A model generated the notes under the pieces. The model saw nothing but the letters and a program-made list of their open reading frames with translations. It searched no databases and was not told the DNA's origin. This document shows, piece by piece, positions 32,479-43,470 of a stretch of DNA of 64,000 nt; position 1 is the first letter of the stretch; every line of letters starts with the position of its first letter. A program made the translations under genes and the position numbers. Source of the stretch: Sphingopyxis microcysteis (lineage in GTDB: Bacteria; Pseudomonadota; Alphaproteobacteria; Sphingomonadales; Sphingomonadaceae); assembly GCF_012274265.1 (NCBI RefSeq), contig NZ_JAANYY010000002.1:1488001-1552000 (forward strand). Reading direction: 5' to 3'.

Positions 32479-34782
32479 ATGAGCTGGACTTTGTTCCAAA
32501 GCGCGCACCGATCGCAGCGGCTGTGGCTGGCCACCGCGAGTGGATTTGCGCTGCTCGCCAGCCCTGCGGCGGGACAGCAGATCGGCGATTCGCGTCCCGC
32601 ACAGGAAATTGCTGGCGAGCCCGATCTTCAGACCCCCGATATTTCGCCCGTCACCACCGACGCCCCCGCGGTCGCCGCCGAAGATCAGGTCGGTTTTGCC
32701 GCCGACAGCCTGAATTACGACAGCGATACCGAAATCGTCGTGGCCGAGGGCAATGTCGCGATGAACCGCGAGGCAATTTCGATGCGCGCGGACAAGGTGA
32801 CGTGGAATCGCAAGACCGGCCAGGTGTTCGCCGAGGGCAATGTCGCGATCAAGAACCCCGAGGGCGACATTGCGTATGGCGACCGGATCGAGCTGACCGA
32901 CAGCCTGCGCGACGGCGTCGTCGAAAACCTGCTCGTTGTCCTCGACAACGGTTCGCGGCTGGCCGCGGTCAAGGGCACGCGGTTCGAGAACGGCAATATT
33001 CAGCTGGAAAATGCCGCCTACACCGCCTGCCCGGTCGAAGATGCCGACGGTTGCCCCAAGAACCCGAGCTGGCAAATCCGCGCCGTCCGGGTGACTTATG
33101 ACCGGGCGAACAACAAGGTCCGCTACAAGGGCGCGCGGGTCGAGATTTTCGGCCTGCCGCTGATTCCGCTCCCCGGGCTCAGCCATCCGGCGAACAGCGA
33201 GGCTGGCAGCGGCATTTTGGTACCCGAGATCCGGCTCGACCGCAGCAACGGCTTTGAAATTGCGGTGCCTTATTACCTGCGCCTGGCACCCGATCGCGAT
33301 ATCACCATCACCCCGCACCTCTACACCGGCGCCGCACCGATGCTGGAAGGCGAATTCCGCGCGTTGACCGACATTGGTTCGTTCCGCATCAACGGCTTTG
33401 CGACCTACAGCTCTTTGGTCCCGCTCACCGGCGAGGACCCCGACAGCCGCGAACGCTTTCGCGGTTACCTTGAAAGCGCCGGCAAGTTCCAGTTCGACCC
33501 GCGCTGGAGCTTCAGCTATTCGGGCCGTATCGCGACCGACCGGACGTTCATGCGCCGCTACGACATCAGCCGCGACGACCGGCTGCGCTCGACCTTCGAG
33601 CTCGAGCGGATCGGCGGCAATTCCTACCTCTCGATCGCGGGTTGGGCGACGCAAACGCTGCGCGCCAACGACAGCCAGGGGCAGCAACCCATTGCGCTGC
33701 CGATCATCGATTACCGCCAGCGTTTTGCCGATCCGGTGCTGGGCGGCCAGGTCGAGTTGCAGCTGAACACGCTGGCGATCGGCCGCACCGCGGGACAGGA
33801 TACGCAGCGCGCCTTCGCCGGTGCGCGCTGGGACCTGCGCGGCCTGACGCGGCTGGGGCAGGAAGTCACCTTGACCGCGCTGGTGCGCGGCGACGTCTAT
33901 CACAGCGATGAAAATCTGTTGACCGCGATCCCCGGCTATCGCGGCAAATCGGGCTGGCAGGCGCGCGGTATCGCGGCGGTCGCCGCCGACATGCGCTGGC
34001 CCTTTGTCGGGGAGTTTGCAGGCGGCACCCAAACGCTGACCCCGCGCATCCAGATCGTCGCCACCCCACCGATCGAAAATATCGACATCCCCAATGAGGA
34101 TGCCCGCGCCTTTGATCTCGAGGACAGCAACCTGTTCGCGATCAACCGCTTCAACGGCTATGACCGGTTCGAGGATGGCGCGCGCATCACCTATGGCGTC
34201 GAATGGAATTTCAGCCGTCCGGGATTCAACATCAGCAGCAGCGTCGGCCAAAGCTATCGCCTGTCGGACAAGCCCGCGCTGTTCCCCGACGGGACCGGGC
34301 TGACCAGCCGCACGTCGGACGTCGTCGGGCGGACGACGATCGCCTATCGCGACTTCTTGCGCCTCACCCACCGCTACCGGCTCGACAAGGATAATCTGGC
34401 CATTCGCCGCAACGAATTCGACGCGACGATCGGCAGTCGGTCGACCTATGCGGTACTCGGTTATTCGCGGCTCAACCGCGACATCCTGCTGCTCGGCGAA
34501 GATTTCCAGGACCGCGAGGAAGCGCGCGTCGGCGGACGGGTCAAGGTGGCGCAATATTGGTCGGTCTTTGGTTCGGCGATCGTCGATCTGACCAAGCGAA
34601 GCGACGATCCCTTGAGTACCGCCGACGGGTTCGAACCGATTCGCCACCGGCTGGGGGTGGCCTATGACGACGACTGCCTGTCGATCGCGCTGACCTGGCG
34701 CCGCGACTATGCCGATACCGGCGACGCCCGGCGCGGCAACAGCTTCTCGTTCCGCATTGCTTTCCGCAACCTCGGGTTCTGA
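32479..34782 (+). CDS. lptD: LPS-assembly outer-membrane protein LptD
   Basis: LptD inserts lipopolysaccharide in the outer leaflet of the outer membrane. The 767-residue protein has a weak signal region ending in a Gln-Gln-rich stretch, an N-terminal OstA/LptA-like beta-jellyroll (LNYDSDTEIVVAEGNVAMN, then ITEGNVAIKN-like repeats at about 75-140), then a large beta-barrel with many aromatic-ended strands to the C-terminal FRIAFRNLGF. Cys pairs near 177-183 and 733 could form the LptD disulphides. It heads the lptD-surA-pdxA-rsmA operon seen across proteobacteria. Confidence 0.94.
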   Translation: MSWTLFQSAHRSQRLWLATASGFALLASPAAGQQIGDSRPAQEIAGEPDLQTPDISPVTTDAPAVAAEDQVGFAADSLNYDSDTEIVVAEGNVAMNREAISMRADKVTWNRKTGQVFAEGNVAIKNPEGDIAYGDRIELTDSLRDGVVENLLVVLDNGSRLAAVKGTRFENGNIQLENAAYTACPVEDADGCPKNPSWQIRAVRVTYDRANNKVRYKGARVEIFGLPLIPLPGLSHPANSEAGSGILVPEIRLDRSNGFEIAVPYYLRLAPDRDITITPHLYTGAAPMLEGEFRALTDIGSFRINGFATYSSLVPLTGEDPDSRERFRGYLESAGKFQFDPRWSFSYSGRIATDRTFMRRYDISRDDRLRSTFELERIGGNSYLSIAGWATQTLRANDSQGQQPIALPIIDYRQRFADPVLGGQVELQLNTLAIGRTAGQDTQRAFAGARWDLRGLTRLGQEVTLTALVRGDVYHSDENLLTAIPGYRGKSGWQARGIAAVAADMRWPFVGEFAGGTQTLTPRIQIVATPPIENIDIPNEDARAFDLEDSNLFAINRFNGYDRFEDGARITYGVEWNFSRPGFNISSSVGQSYRLSDKPALFPDGTGLTSRTSDVVGRTTIAYRDFLRLTHRYRLDKDNLAIRRNEFDATIGSRSTYAVLGYSRLNRDILLLGEDFQDREEARVGGRVKVAQYWSVFGSAIVDLTKRSDDPLSTADGFEPIRHRLGVAYDDDCLSIALTWRRDYADTGDARRGNSFSFRIAFRNLGF

Positions 34783-34916
34783 ACGCGTCGCTCAGCGTAG
34801 GTTCAGCGTGTCCGACCTAAAGGCGGGCTTGAAACACGTCCGGATGGTGGATTGCGCTGGACCATCGGGCGTATCCGCTGATACGGAGCGTCCAAACCTT
34901 CTCGAATAGGGTAAAG

Positions 34917-36257
34917 ATGACCAAGTTTTCGACCATGATCAGCCTGATCGCCGTGGCCGCCGTCGGCATCACGCCGGTGTTGGCCCAGACTGTCAGCGAC
35001 AATGAAGTGCCGACGACCAGCCTCAATATCCCGGGCAACGTCCAGATCTTCGGCGATGCCAAGGGCAATGTCTATCGCCCGTCGGCGACCGTGAACGGTG
35101 AGATCATCACCGCCACCGACATCGAACATCGCATGGCGCTGATCCGGATCGCCAACAATGATGTCGCGCTGCCCCCCGAAGAGTTGCAGCGGCTGCGCCA
35201 GCAGGTTTTCAGCAACCTGATCGACGAGAAATTGCAGATCCAGGAAGCCAAGGCAGCGGACATCACGATCGACGAAAATGTCGTCAACGACCAGTTCGCG
35301 CGGCTCGCGCTGCGCTTCAAGCAGACGCCCGAGCAGTTTTCGACCTATCTTGCTTCGAAAGGTTCGTCGGCTGCTGCGGTGAAACAGCAGATCCGCGGCG
35401 AATTTGCCTGGGACCGTCTGTTGTCGCGCAATATCCAGTCGACCACGAACGTCTCGACCGAGGAAGTGGAATCGGTCGTCCAGCGGATGAACGATGCCAA
35501 GGGACAGGATGAGTTCCATCTTGGCGAAATCTATCTGTCGGCACCGCCCGAAAATGTCGCTGCGGTGGTCGAGAATGCCCGTAAGATCATCCAGGCCTTG
35601 CAGTCGGGCGGCAGTTTTGCCGCTTATGCGCGCCAGTTTTCCGAAGCATCGACCGCTGTCGTCGGCGGCGATCTGGGCTGGGTAAAGGCAGGCCAGTTGC
35701 CCACGTCGATGGCGGAAGCGGCCGCGACGATGCAGCCGGGCCAGCTGGTCGGTCCGATCGAGGTTCCCGGCGGCGTGTCGATCATGCTGATGGTCGACCG
35801 GCGCCAGGTGCTGACCGCCGATCCGCGCGACGCGATCCTCAGCCTCAAGCAGATCTCGCTCGATTTCCCCGCCGGTACCACGCAGGCGCGGGCGTCGGAA
35901 ATCGCTGGGCAGTTTGCCGAGGCGACGCGCAATATCGCGGGCTGCGGCGCTGCCGATGCGGTTGCCGCGCAATTGGGCGCCAATGTGGTGTCGCGCGACA
36001 ATATCGAAATGCGGGTGTTGCCCGCACCGCTCCAGAACACGCTGGTGAATTTGCAGATCGGTCAGACGACCCAGCCGTTCGGCGCCGCCAACGAAGGGAT
36101 CAGCGTCCTGGTGCTGTGCGGCCGCGATATGCCGCAAACGGCGACCGCGCCGAACATCGAGCAGATCGAACAGCGCCTGCTCGAAGAAAAGGTCAACAAG
36201 CGGGCTCAGCGCTATCTGCGCGATCTCCGCCGGGATGCCGTGATCGAATATAGCTAA
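34917..36257 (+). CDS. surA: SurA-type periplasmic peptidyl-prolyl isomerase/chaperone
   Basis: SurA-like chaperones escort outer-membrane proteins, including LptD, through the periplasm. The 446-residue protein has a Sec signal (MISLIAVAAVGITPVLAQ), the SurA N-domain (GEIITATDIEHRMALIR, NLIDEKLQIQEA) and one clear parvulin domain (residues about 195-300, with SGGSFAAYARQFSEAS and GGDLGWVKAGQLP). The second isomerase domain of E. coli SurA appears reduced. Its stop overlaps the pdxA start by one base. Confidence 0.9.
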   Translation: MTKFSTMISLIAVAAVGITPVLAQTVSDNEVPTTSLNIPGNVQIFGDAKGNVYRPSATVNGEIITATDIEHRMALIRIANNDVALPPEELQRLRQQVFSNLIDEKLQIQEAKAADITIDENVVNDQFARLALRFKQTPEQFSTYLASKGSSAAAVKQQIRGEFAWDRLLSRNIQSTTNVSTEEVESVVQRMNDAKGQDEFHLGEIYLSAPPENVAAVVENARKIIQALQSGGSFAAYARQFSEASTAVVGGDLGWVKAGQLPTSMAEAAATMQPGQLVGPIEVPGGVSIMLMVDRRQVLTADPRDAILSLKQISLDFPAGTTQARASEIAGQFAEATRNIAGCGAADAVAAQLGANVVSRDNIEMRVLPAPLQNTLVNLQIGQTTQPFGAANEGISVLVLCGRDMPQTATAPNIEQIEQRLLEEKVNKRAQRYLRDLRRDAVIEYS

Positions 36258-37276
36258 TGCCTTATCCTGATCTTCGACAGCCGATCGCGGTCACCATGGG
36301 TGATCCGGCCGGCGTCGGACCCGACGTGACCGCCCGCGCCTGGGCCGCGCGCCGCGAACATGGCCTGCCTGCATTCGTCGCGATTGGCGACTCTGCGGCA
36401 ATCGAAGCGGTTTGGGACGGTCCGATCGCCCGCGTCGGCGACATGGACGAGGTCCAGCGGGTCTTCGACGAAGCGCTGCCCGTGTGGCATCTGGAAGACA
36501 GCGGCCCGCTGACCCCCGGCACACCGACCGCCGCGGGCGCGACCTGCGCGCTGCACGCGCTCGAGACGGGCATCGGCCTGACCCGCAACCAGGCGAGTTC
36601 CGCGCTGGTCACCGGTTCGGTGTCGAAATTCGCCCTGCACGGTATCGGCTACACCCATCCCGGCCAGACCGAATTCATCGCCGAACGCTGCGGCGTCACC
36701 GCAACCAATGCGGTGATGATGCTGGCGGGGCCATCGCTCCGCGTCGTTCCGCTGACCGTCCATATCCCGCTCGCCCAAGTGCCCGAGCGGCTGACGGTCG
36801 AGCTGATCGTCGCCAAGGCGCGGATCGTGGCGCGCGGGCTGAAACGCGATTTCGGCATCGAAAGCCCGCGCATCGCGCTCGCGGGACTCAACCCGCACGC
36901 CGGGGAAAGCGGCCAGCTCGGCAGCGAGGAAGACCGCGTCATGATTCCCGCGGTGGCACAGCTGGCCGAGGAGGGTATCATCGTCGATGGTCCGCTCGCC
37001 GCCGACAGCCTGTTCGCGCCAGCCGTCCGCGCGCGCTATGACGCCTTGCTTTGCGCCTATCACGACCAGGCGCTGACGCCATTCAAGGCGCTGCATTTCC
37101 ACGACGGCGTCAATCTGACGCTCGGCCTGCCGATCATTCGGACCTCGCCCGACCATGGCACCGCGTTCAACATCGCAGGAACCGGGCTGGCCGATCCCGG
37201 CCCGACGATTGCCGCGATCGCGATGGCCGCCACGCTCGCCATCGCGCGCGAGCGCAGCTGCGCGCCAGCGAAGTGA
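36257..37276 (+). CDS. pdxA: 4-hydroxythreonine-4-phosphate dehydrogenase
   Basis: PdxA oxidises 4-phosphohydroxy-threonine in pyridoxal phosphate synthesis. The 339-residue protein has the metal His in VHIPLAQVPE near residue 168, GLNPHAGESGQLGSEE near 213 and YHDQALTPFKAL near 270. It starts in a TAATG overlap with surA and ends in a GTGA overlap with rsmA, matching the conserved lptD-surA-pdxA-rsmA order. Confidence 0.97.
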   Translation: MPYPDLRQPIAVTMGDPAGVGPDVTARAWAARREHGLPAFVAIGDSAAIEAVWDGPIARVGDMDEVQRVFDEALPVWHLEDSGPLTPGTPTAAGATCALHALETGIGLTRNQASSALVTGSVSKFALHGIGYTHPGQTEFIAERCGVTATNAVMMLAGPSLRVVPLTVHIPLAQVPERLTVELIVAKARIVARGLKRDFGIESPRIALAGLNPHAGESGQLGSEEDRVMIPAVAQLAEEGIIVDGPLAADSLFAPAVRARYDALLCAYHDQALTPFKALHFHDGVNLTLGLPIIRTSPDHGTAFNIAGTGLADPGPTIAAIAMAATLAIARERSCAPAK

Positions 37277-38112
37277 GCGCCCGCCCAGCGCCCGACCTGC
37301 CACCGCTGCGTGAAACGGTGCGCGCGCACGGGCTCTCCGCCAGCAAGGCGCTCGGGCAGAATTTCCTGTTCGACGAGCAACTGCTCGACCGCATCGCCGC
37401 GATCCCCGGCGGCCTCAACGGCGCCACGGTATTCGAGGTCGGCCCCGGCCCCGGCGGCCTGACGCGCGCCCTGCTCCGCGCCGGGGCAAAGGTGATCGCG
37501 GTCGAACGCGACGATCGCTGCCTGCCGCTGCTCGCGGAGTTGAGCGAGGCGTTCCCGGAGCAGCTGACGGTGATTGCCGACGATGCGATGGCGGTCGACG
37601 TCGACGCAGTTACCGGCGGCGCGCCCTACCATATTGTCGCGAACCTGCCGTACAATGTCGGCACCGCGCTGTTCACCCGCTGGCTCGAACCCGCCGCATG
37701 GCCGCCGCAATGGCGATCGCTCACCCTGATGTTCCAGCTCGAGGTCGCCGAGCGCATCGTGGCGCCGGTCGGGACCGATGCCTATGGACGGCTCGCGGTG
37801 CTCGCGCAGTGGCGGTCGAACGCGAAGATTGCGATGAAGGTCCACCGGTCGGCCTTTACCCCGCCGCCCAAGGTCATGTCGGCGATCGTCCATGTGACAC
37901 CGGGCGACGAACCGGCGGGGGTCGATGCGAAGCGCCTCGCAAAGCTCACCGAAAAGGGGTTCGGCCAGCGGCGCAAGATGCTGCGCCAGAGCCTGAAGGG
38001 TGTCGAGGGCGCGGTCGCGGCAGCCGAAGCGATCGGGATCGACCCGACCCGCCGCGCCGAAACGGTCAGCGTCGCCGAATGGGTCGAGCTGACGCGGAGG
38101 CTGGGGGGCTGA
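37273..38112 (+). CDS. rsmA: 16S rRNA (adenine1518/1519-N6)-dimethyltransferase
   Basis: RsmA (KsgA) dimethylates two adenines near the 3' end of 16S rRNA during ribosome assembly. The 279-residue protein starts at a GTG overlapping the pdxA stop. Motif I is FEVGPGPGGLTRALL and motif IV is NLPYNVGT; KALGQNFLFD is the substrate-region signature. Length and C-terminal helical domain are normal. It closes the operon. Confidence 0.97.
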   Translation: MSARPAPDLPPLRETVRAHGLSASKALGQNFLFDEQLLDRIAAIPGGLNGATVFEVGPGPGGLTRALLRAGAKVIAVERDDRCLPLLAELSEAFPEQLTVIADDAMAVDVDAVTGGAPYHIVANLPYNVGTALFTRWLEPAAWPPQWRSLTLMFQLEVAERIVAPVGTDAYGRLAVLAQWRSNAKIAMKVHRSAFTPPPKVMSAIVHVTPGDEPAGVDAKRLAKLTEKGFGQRRKMLRQSLKGVEGAVAAAEAIGIDPTRRAETVSVAEWVELTRRLGG

Positions 38113-38206
38113 GATAGGTCGCCACAACTTGGTGACGACTGGCATGTCGGCTTTGGGGTGGGGAGCGGACGGTGCCTTTACCCAGCCAAGAAGGCATTAA
38201 GCGTAG

Positions 38207-38486
38207 ATGTCGGTCTACAAGAAGTCTTGGCGTTTTATGATGTGGACCTGGGCGGTCTTCTTCAGTTTCCCAATATGGTGGAGTGTTTTAACCTGCTACT
38301 TTGGTGAGGCGGGCGCAACAATCGGCGGTGCTTTTTTGGCTCTGCCACGGCTTCATTATGCTCACTATCTTCCGTTGCCCCGCTTGCAGTCGCTCGCTGT
38401 TCATGCGTGGGATATGGTGCGTGCCTTGGCCCGCCAAGATTTGCAGCAAGTGTGGAATCGATTTGACAGTCGCCGAGCCTGTCTGA
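38207..38486 (+). pseudogene. frameshifted small membrane/zinc-ribbon gene
   Basis: The reading starting MSVYKKSWRFMMWTWAVFF runs through one aromatic membrane helix and then changes frame in the T6 tract at 38332-38337. The second half in the +1 frame reads WLCHGFIMLTIFRCPAC, then CSKCGIDLTVAEPV, a hydrophobic helix plus a CPAC-CSKC zinc-ribbon. Removing one T joins both halves into a 92-residue protein with two helices and a zinc ribbon, so I read it as one gene broken by a one-base insertion or a sequencing error. No family name. It follows rsmA by 94 bases. Confidence 0.6.
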
Positions 38487-38777
38487 ACGTCCGCAATCGG
38501 TCGTTTCCCACCATTGTGCGCTGCTCGGATCGGCTCATGATCCCGTGCGGAAATTCCAAAGATCAGTAAAAGTCAGCCCTATGGCGGTCCGATTTTAGCC
38601 CCTCGATAGGCGGAACCTACCCAAGTGTGGCCGCTCCAGCACGGCGGAAAGCGACCGCTGCCATCGACCGGCTGACAGTCCGGAACGAAGGCTGGAACAG
38701 CGAAATAGAGTGGGAAAGGCTTATCTGGAGGCCACGACTGTTTTTGGAGTGGTGAGCGGGCGTAGCGGGAAAGCCAC

Positions 38778-38937
38778 GCCCTCCCCTTCAGGGGAGGGCA
38801 GCGAGACTTACGAACTTGTTCGTTAGTCGCAGCGGGTGGGGGCCATCGGCCTTGCGCAAGGCCGATGGCCCCCACCCCACTACGACTAGGCAGCAAGCTG
38901 CCAAGTCTTCGTTGCCCCTCCCCTGAAGGGGAGGGGC
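38778..38937. repeat. composite repeat copy 2, with a perfect 44-base palindrome
   Basis: Outer ends are CCCTCCCCTTCAGGGGAGGG (38779-38798) and its relative near 38916-38936, each itself a hairpin. The centre (38834-38877) is a perfect 44-base palindrome around TTGCGCAA. It occupies the 514-base gap between the frameshifted gene and the TPR gene. The rest of the gap (38487-38777, 38938-39000) shows no convincing ORF, only a stretch that looks like further decayed intergenic repeat. Confidence 0.9.
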
Positions 38938-39000
38938 TAGCTCGTTGTTACGGCAGCTTCCAACCGCTAACCGCCGTTCCCGATCGCGATGGGGCGAGGA

Positions 39001-39528
39001 TCAGTTCTGGTTGCTGGCCCCAACCGTCGCGACGACGGGTTTCGGTACCAGCACCTCGGCGGCGACGACGCGCTTCGAGGCGCTCGATGCGATGGTTTTT
39101 TCGAGCGCCGCGACTTGCGGGCATTTGTCGCCGCAGACCCGCTGCGCCTCGGCCAGCTTCTCGCGCGCAAGTTCGAGGGCGCCCTTGTCGGCGAGCGCTT
39201 CGCCCTGCCCGGTCAGCGCGACGACGTCATTGGGTTCGAGCACCAGGGCTTCGCGATAGAGGCCGATCGCCTTGCCCGGCAGCCCCTGCGCGCGCGCGAC
39301 CTGCGCCAGCGCGATGATCGCGGAGCGGTTGCGCGGGTCGGCGGCGAGCGCCGATTCATACAGATCGATCGCAAGGTTGAGATCGCCGGCTTCCTGCGCC
39401 TTTTGCCCTTCCTGCTGGAGCGCGGTCGAGCGCGGGAAGATGTCGTTGTCGGCGCGCTGGGCATCGGATGCCGTGGGCAAGCTGGCCAGGACAAGACCCG
39501 CGGACAGAGCCAGAATACCGACGCGCAT
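39001..39528 (-). CDS. exported TPR protein
   Basis: The 175-residue protein has a signal peptide (MRVGILALSAGLVLASLPTA) and then two to three TPR units: DLNLAIDLYESALAADPRNR, LPGKAIGLYREALVLEPND and DKGALELAREKLAEA. A CGDKC pair follows in a short C-terminal part. The ATG at 39528 was chosen for its GGGAGA ribosome site; two upstream in-frame starts would displace the signal peptide. It may act as a periplasmic scaffold. It follows rsmB on the same strand by 32 bases. Confidence 0.8.
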   Translation of the reverse strand: MRVGILALSAGLVLASLPTASDAQRADNDIFPRSTALQQEGQKAQEAGDLNLAIDLYESALAADPRNRSAIIALAQVARAQGLPGKAIGLYREALVLEPNDVVALTGQGEALADKGALELAREKLAEAQRVCGDKCPQVAALEKTIASSASKRVVAAEVLVPKPVVATVGASNQN

Positions 39529-39560
39529 CGCATTCTCCCATCTATTCATTGACGGGGATG

Positions 39561-40751
39561 CTAACATGGCGCTGTCAGACGTGCGAGAAAAAATCCGTCG
39601 CTGCGGTCATGCGCCGGGGTGAGCAGAAAACCGGCCCCCGCGGCGCGGCCAACGCCGTCCGGGAGATAGCCGGTGTCGGCAGTCCAGCCCGGATGATGAT
39701 GCAGAAAATCATCCACTTGTGCCCGCCCCTCGCGCGCGATGATCGAGCAGACGGCATAAAGAAGTTTGCCGCCCGGCGCCACAAGATCGGCGCCAAGCTC
39801 GATCAGCTTCGCCTGATCGGCGAGATGCCGGTCGAGCCGCGACGGGGTAAGCCGCCAGCGAAGCTCGGGACTGCGCCGCCAGGTGCCGCTGCCCGAACAA
39901 GGCGCATCGACGAAAACGCGGTCGGCCCGGCCCTGCCAGTCGGCGAGCATATCATGTTCCTTGCCGGGGTTGAGCAGCCGCGTTTCGATGCGCGTCGCGC
40001 CCGCGCGTTCGGCACGCGGCAGAAGCTGCTGGAGCCGCGCGCGGTTGGTGTCGCAGGCAAGAATATCGGCGGCGTCGCCGGTCGCCGACGCGATCGCGAG
40101 CGTCTTGCCCCCGCCGCCGGCGCACAGATCGACGATCGCCTGCCCTGCATGGGCATCGAGCGCCGCCGCGGCATACTGGCTCGCGGCGTCCTGAACCTCG
40201 AAACGTCCCTCGGCATAGGCCGCGTGCTGGACGGCGGCGGTTTCGCCCGGCAGACGCCAGCCGTCGGTAAGCCCCGCGATCGGCTCCCCTTCGGGAAAGA
40301 TCGTCGCGAGCTCATCGCCGCTCGATCGCAGACGATTGGCCCGGAGATCGAGCGATGCGCGGACCAGCATCGCATCATGCTCGGCAGCATCGACCAGCGG
40401 GTCGAACAGCGCGAGCAGCGCGGTCGCGGCAAGCCCGGTTTCGGCGCGCGGTTCGTCGGCGGCAATCGCCGCCGGGCCGTAGGAAGAGCCGTCGAACAGC
40501 GCCGCCAGTTCGGGATCGGTGTCGGCGAGCGCGAGCATCGCGGCGCGGCCCGACGGCGGCGCCGACCGGACGCGGCGGATCGCATCATAGACGAGGCCGC
40601 GGATCGCGCGGCGATCCTTCGACCCTGCATAACGCCGCGCGCGCATCGCTTCGCCAAAGATCGCGTCGGCAGGCGCCCCGCCCTCGCGCGCCGAGGCAGC
40701 GATAGCGTCGAGGATTTCGATTGCGGTCTGGACGCGGGCGGCGGGGGTCAT
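39561..40751 (-). CDS. rsmB: 16S rRNA m5C967 methyltransferase-like, RsmB/NOP family
   Basis: The 396-residue protein has an N-terminal NusB-like RNA-binding part (ILDAIAASAREGGAPADAIFG, YAGSKDRRAIRGLVYDAIR) and a C-terminal SAM-dependent methyltransferase with motif I VDLCAGGGGKTLAIA, FVDAPCSGSGTWRR (motif IV with catalytic region) and the second conserved Cys in LLYAVCSI. Such enzymes methylate cytosine in rRNA or tRNA. Exact target is inferred from the NusB domain. It follows guaB on the same strand. Confidence 0.92.
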   Translation of the reverse strand: MTPAARVQTAIEILDAIAASAREGGAPADAIFGEAMRARRYAGSKDRRAIRGLVYDAIRRVRSAPPSGRAAMLALADTDPELAALFDGSSYGPAAIAADEPRAETGLAATALLALFDPLVDAAEHDAMLVRASLDLRANRLRSSGDELATIFPEGEPIAGLTDGWRLPGETAAVQHAAYAEGRFEVQDAASQYAAAALDAHAGQAIVDLCAGGGGKTLAIASATGDAADILACDTNRARLQQLLPRAERAGATRIETRLLNPGKEHDMLADWQGRADRVFVDAPCSGSGTWRRSPELRWRLTPSRLDRHLADQAKLIELGADLVAPGGKLLYAVCSIIAREGRAQVDDFLHHHPGWTADTGYLPDGVGRAAGAGFLLTPAHDRSDGFFLARLTAPC

Positions 40752-40759
40752 TCAATTCT

Positions 40760-40825
40760 CCCCCTCCCCTTTAGGGGAGGGCAGCGAGACTGGCCAGCTT
40801 GCTGGCATAGTCGCAGCGGGTGGGG
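40760..40825. repeat. composite CCCCTCCCCTTTAGGGGAGGG repeat, copy 3 (partial)
   Basis: The opening hairpin (CCCCTCCCCTTTAGGGGAGGG) and GCAGCGAGAC agree with the copy at 38778, followed by AGTCGCAGCGGGTGGGG. The closing arm is missing. It fills most of the 102-base gap between guaB and rsmB, and its CGGCCTTGCGCA remnant reaches almost to the guaB stop. Confidence 0.8.
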
Positions 40826-40853
40826 TTATCCGGCCTTGCGCATCATCTTACGC

Positions 40854-43384
<2,531 letters not shown>

Positions 43385-43442
43385 GCCATCCTGCAGTCCG
43401 TGCCGCCACTAAACCACGGCCGCTATCCCGACAAGGCTGGCA

Positions 43443-43464
43443 GGAGGGCAGTACACCGCCCTCC
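43443..43464 (-). terminator. hairpin just past the TonB receptor gene
   Basis: A 7-base perfect stem (GGAGGGC and GCCCTCC, 8-base loop) lies 7 bases past the receptor stop on the minus strand. There is no T-run, so it may only protect the mRNA end or weakly terminate transcription before the regulator gene. Confidence 0.4.
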
Positions 43465-43470
43465 CCCGTG

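Noticed and set aside
32359..34647. A 762-residue open reading on the minus strand opposite lptD
   Set aside because: Antisense to lptD with no domain, signal peptide or ribosome site.
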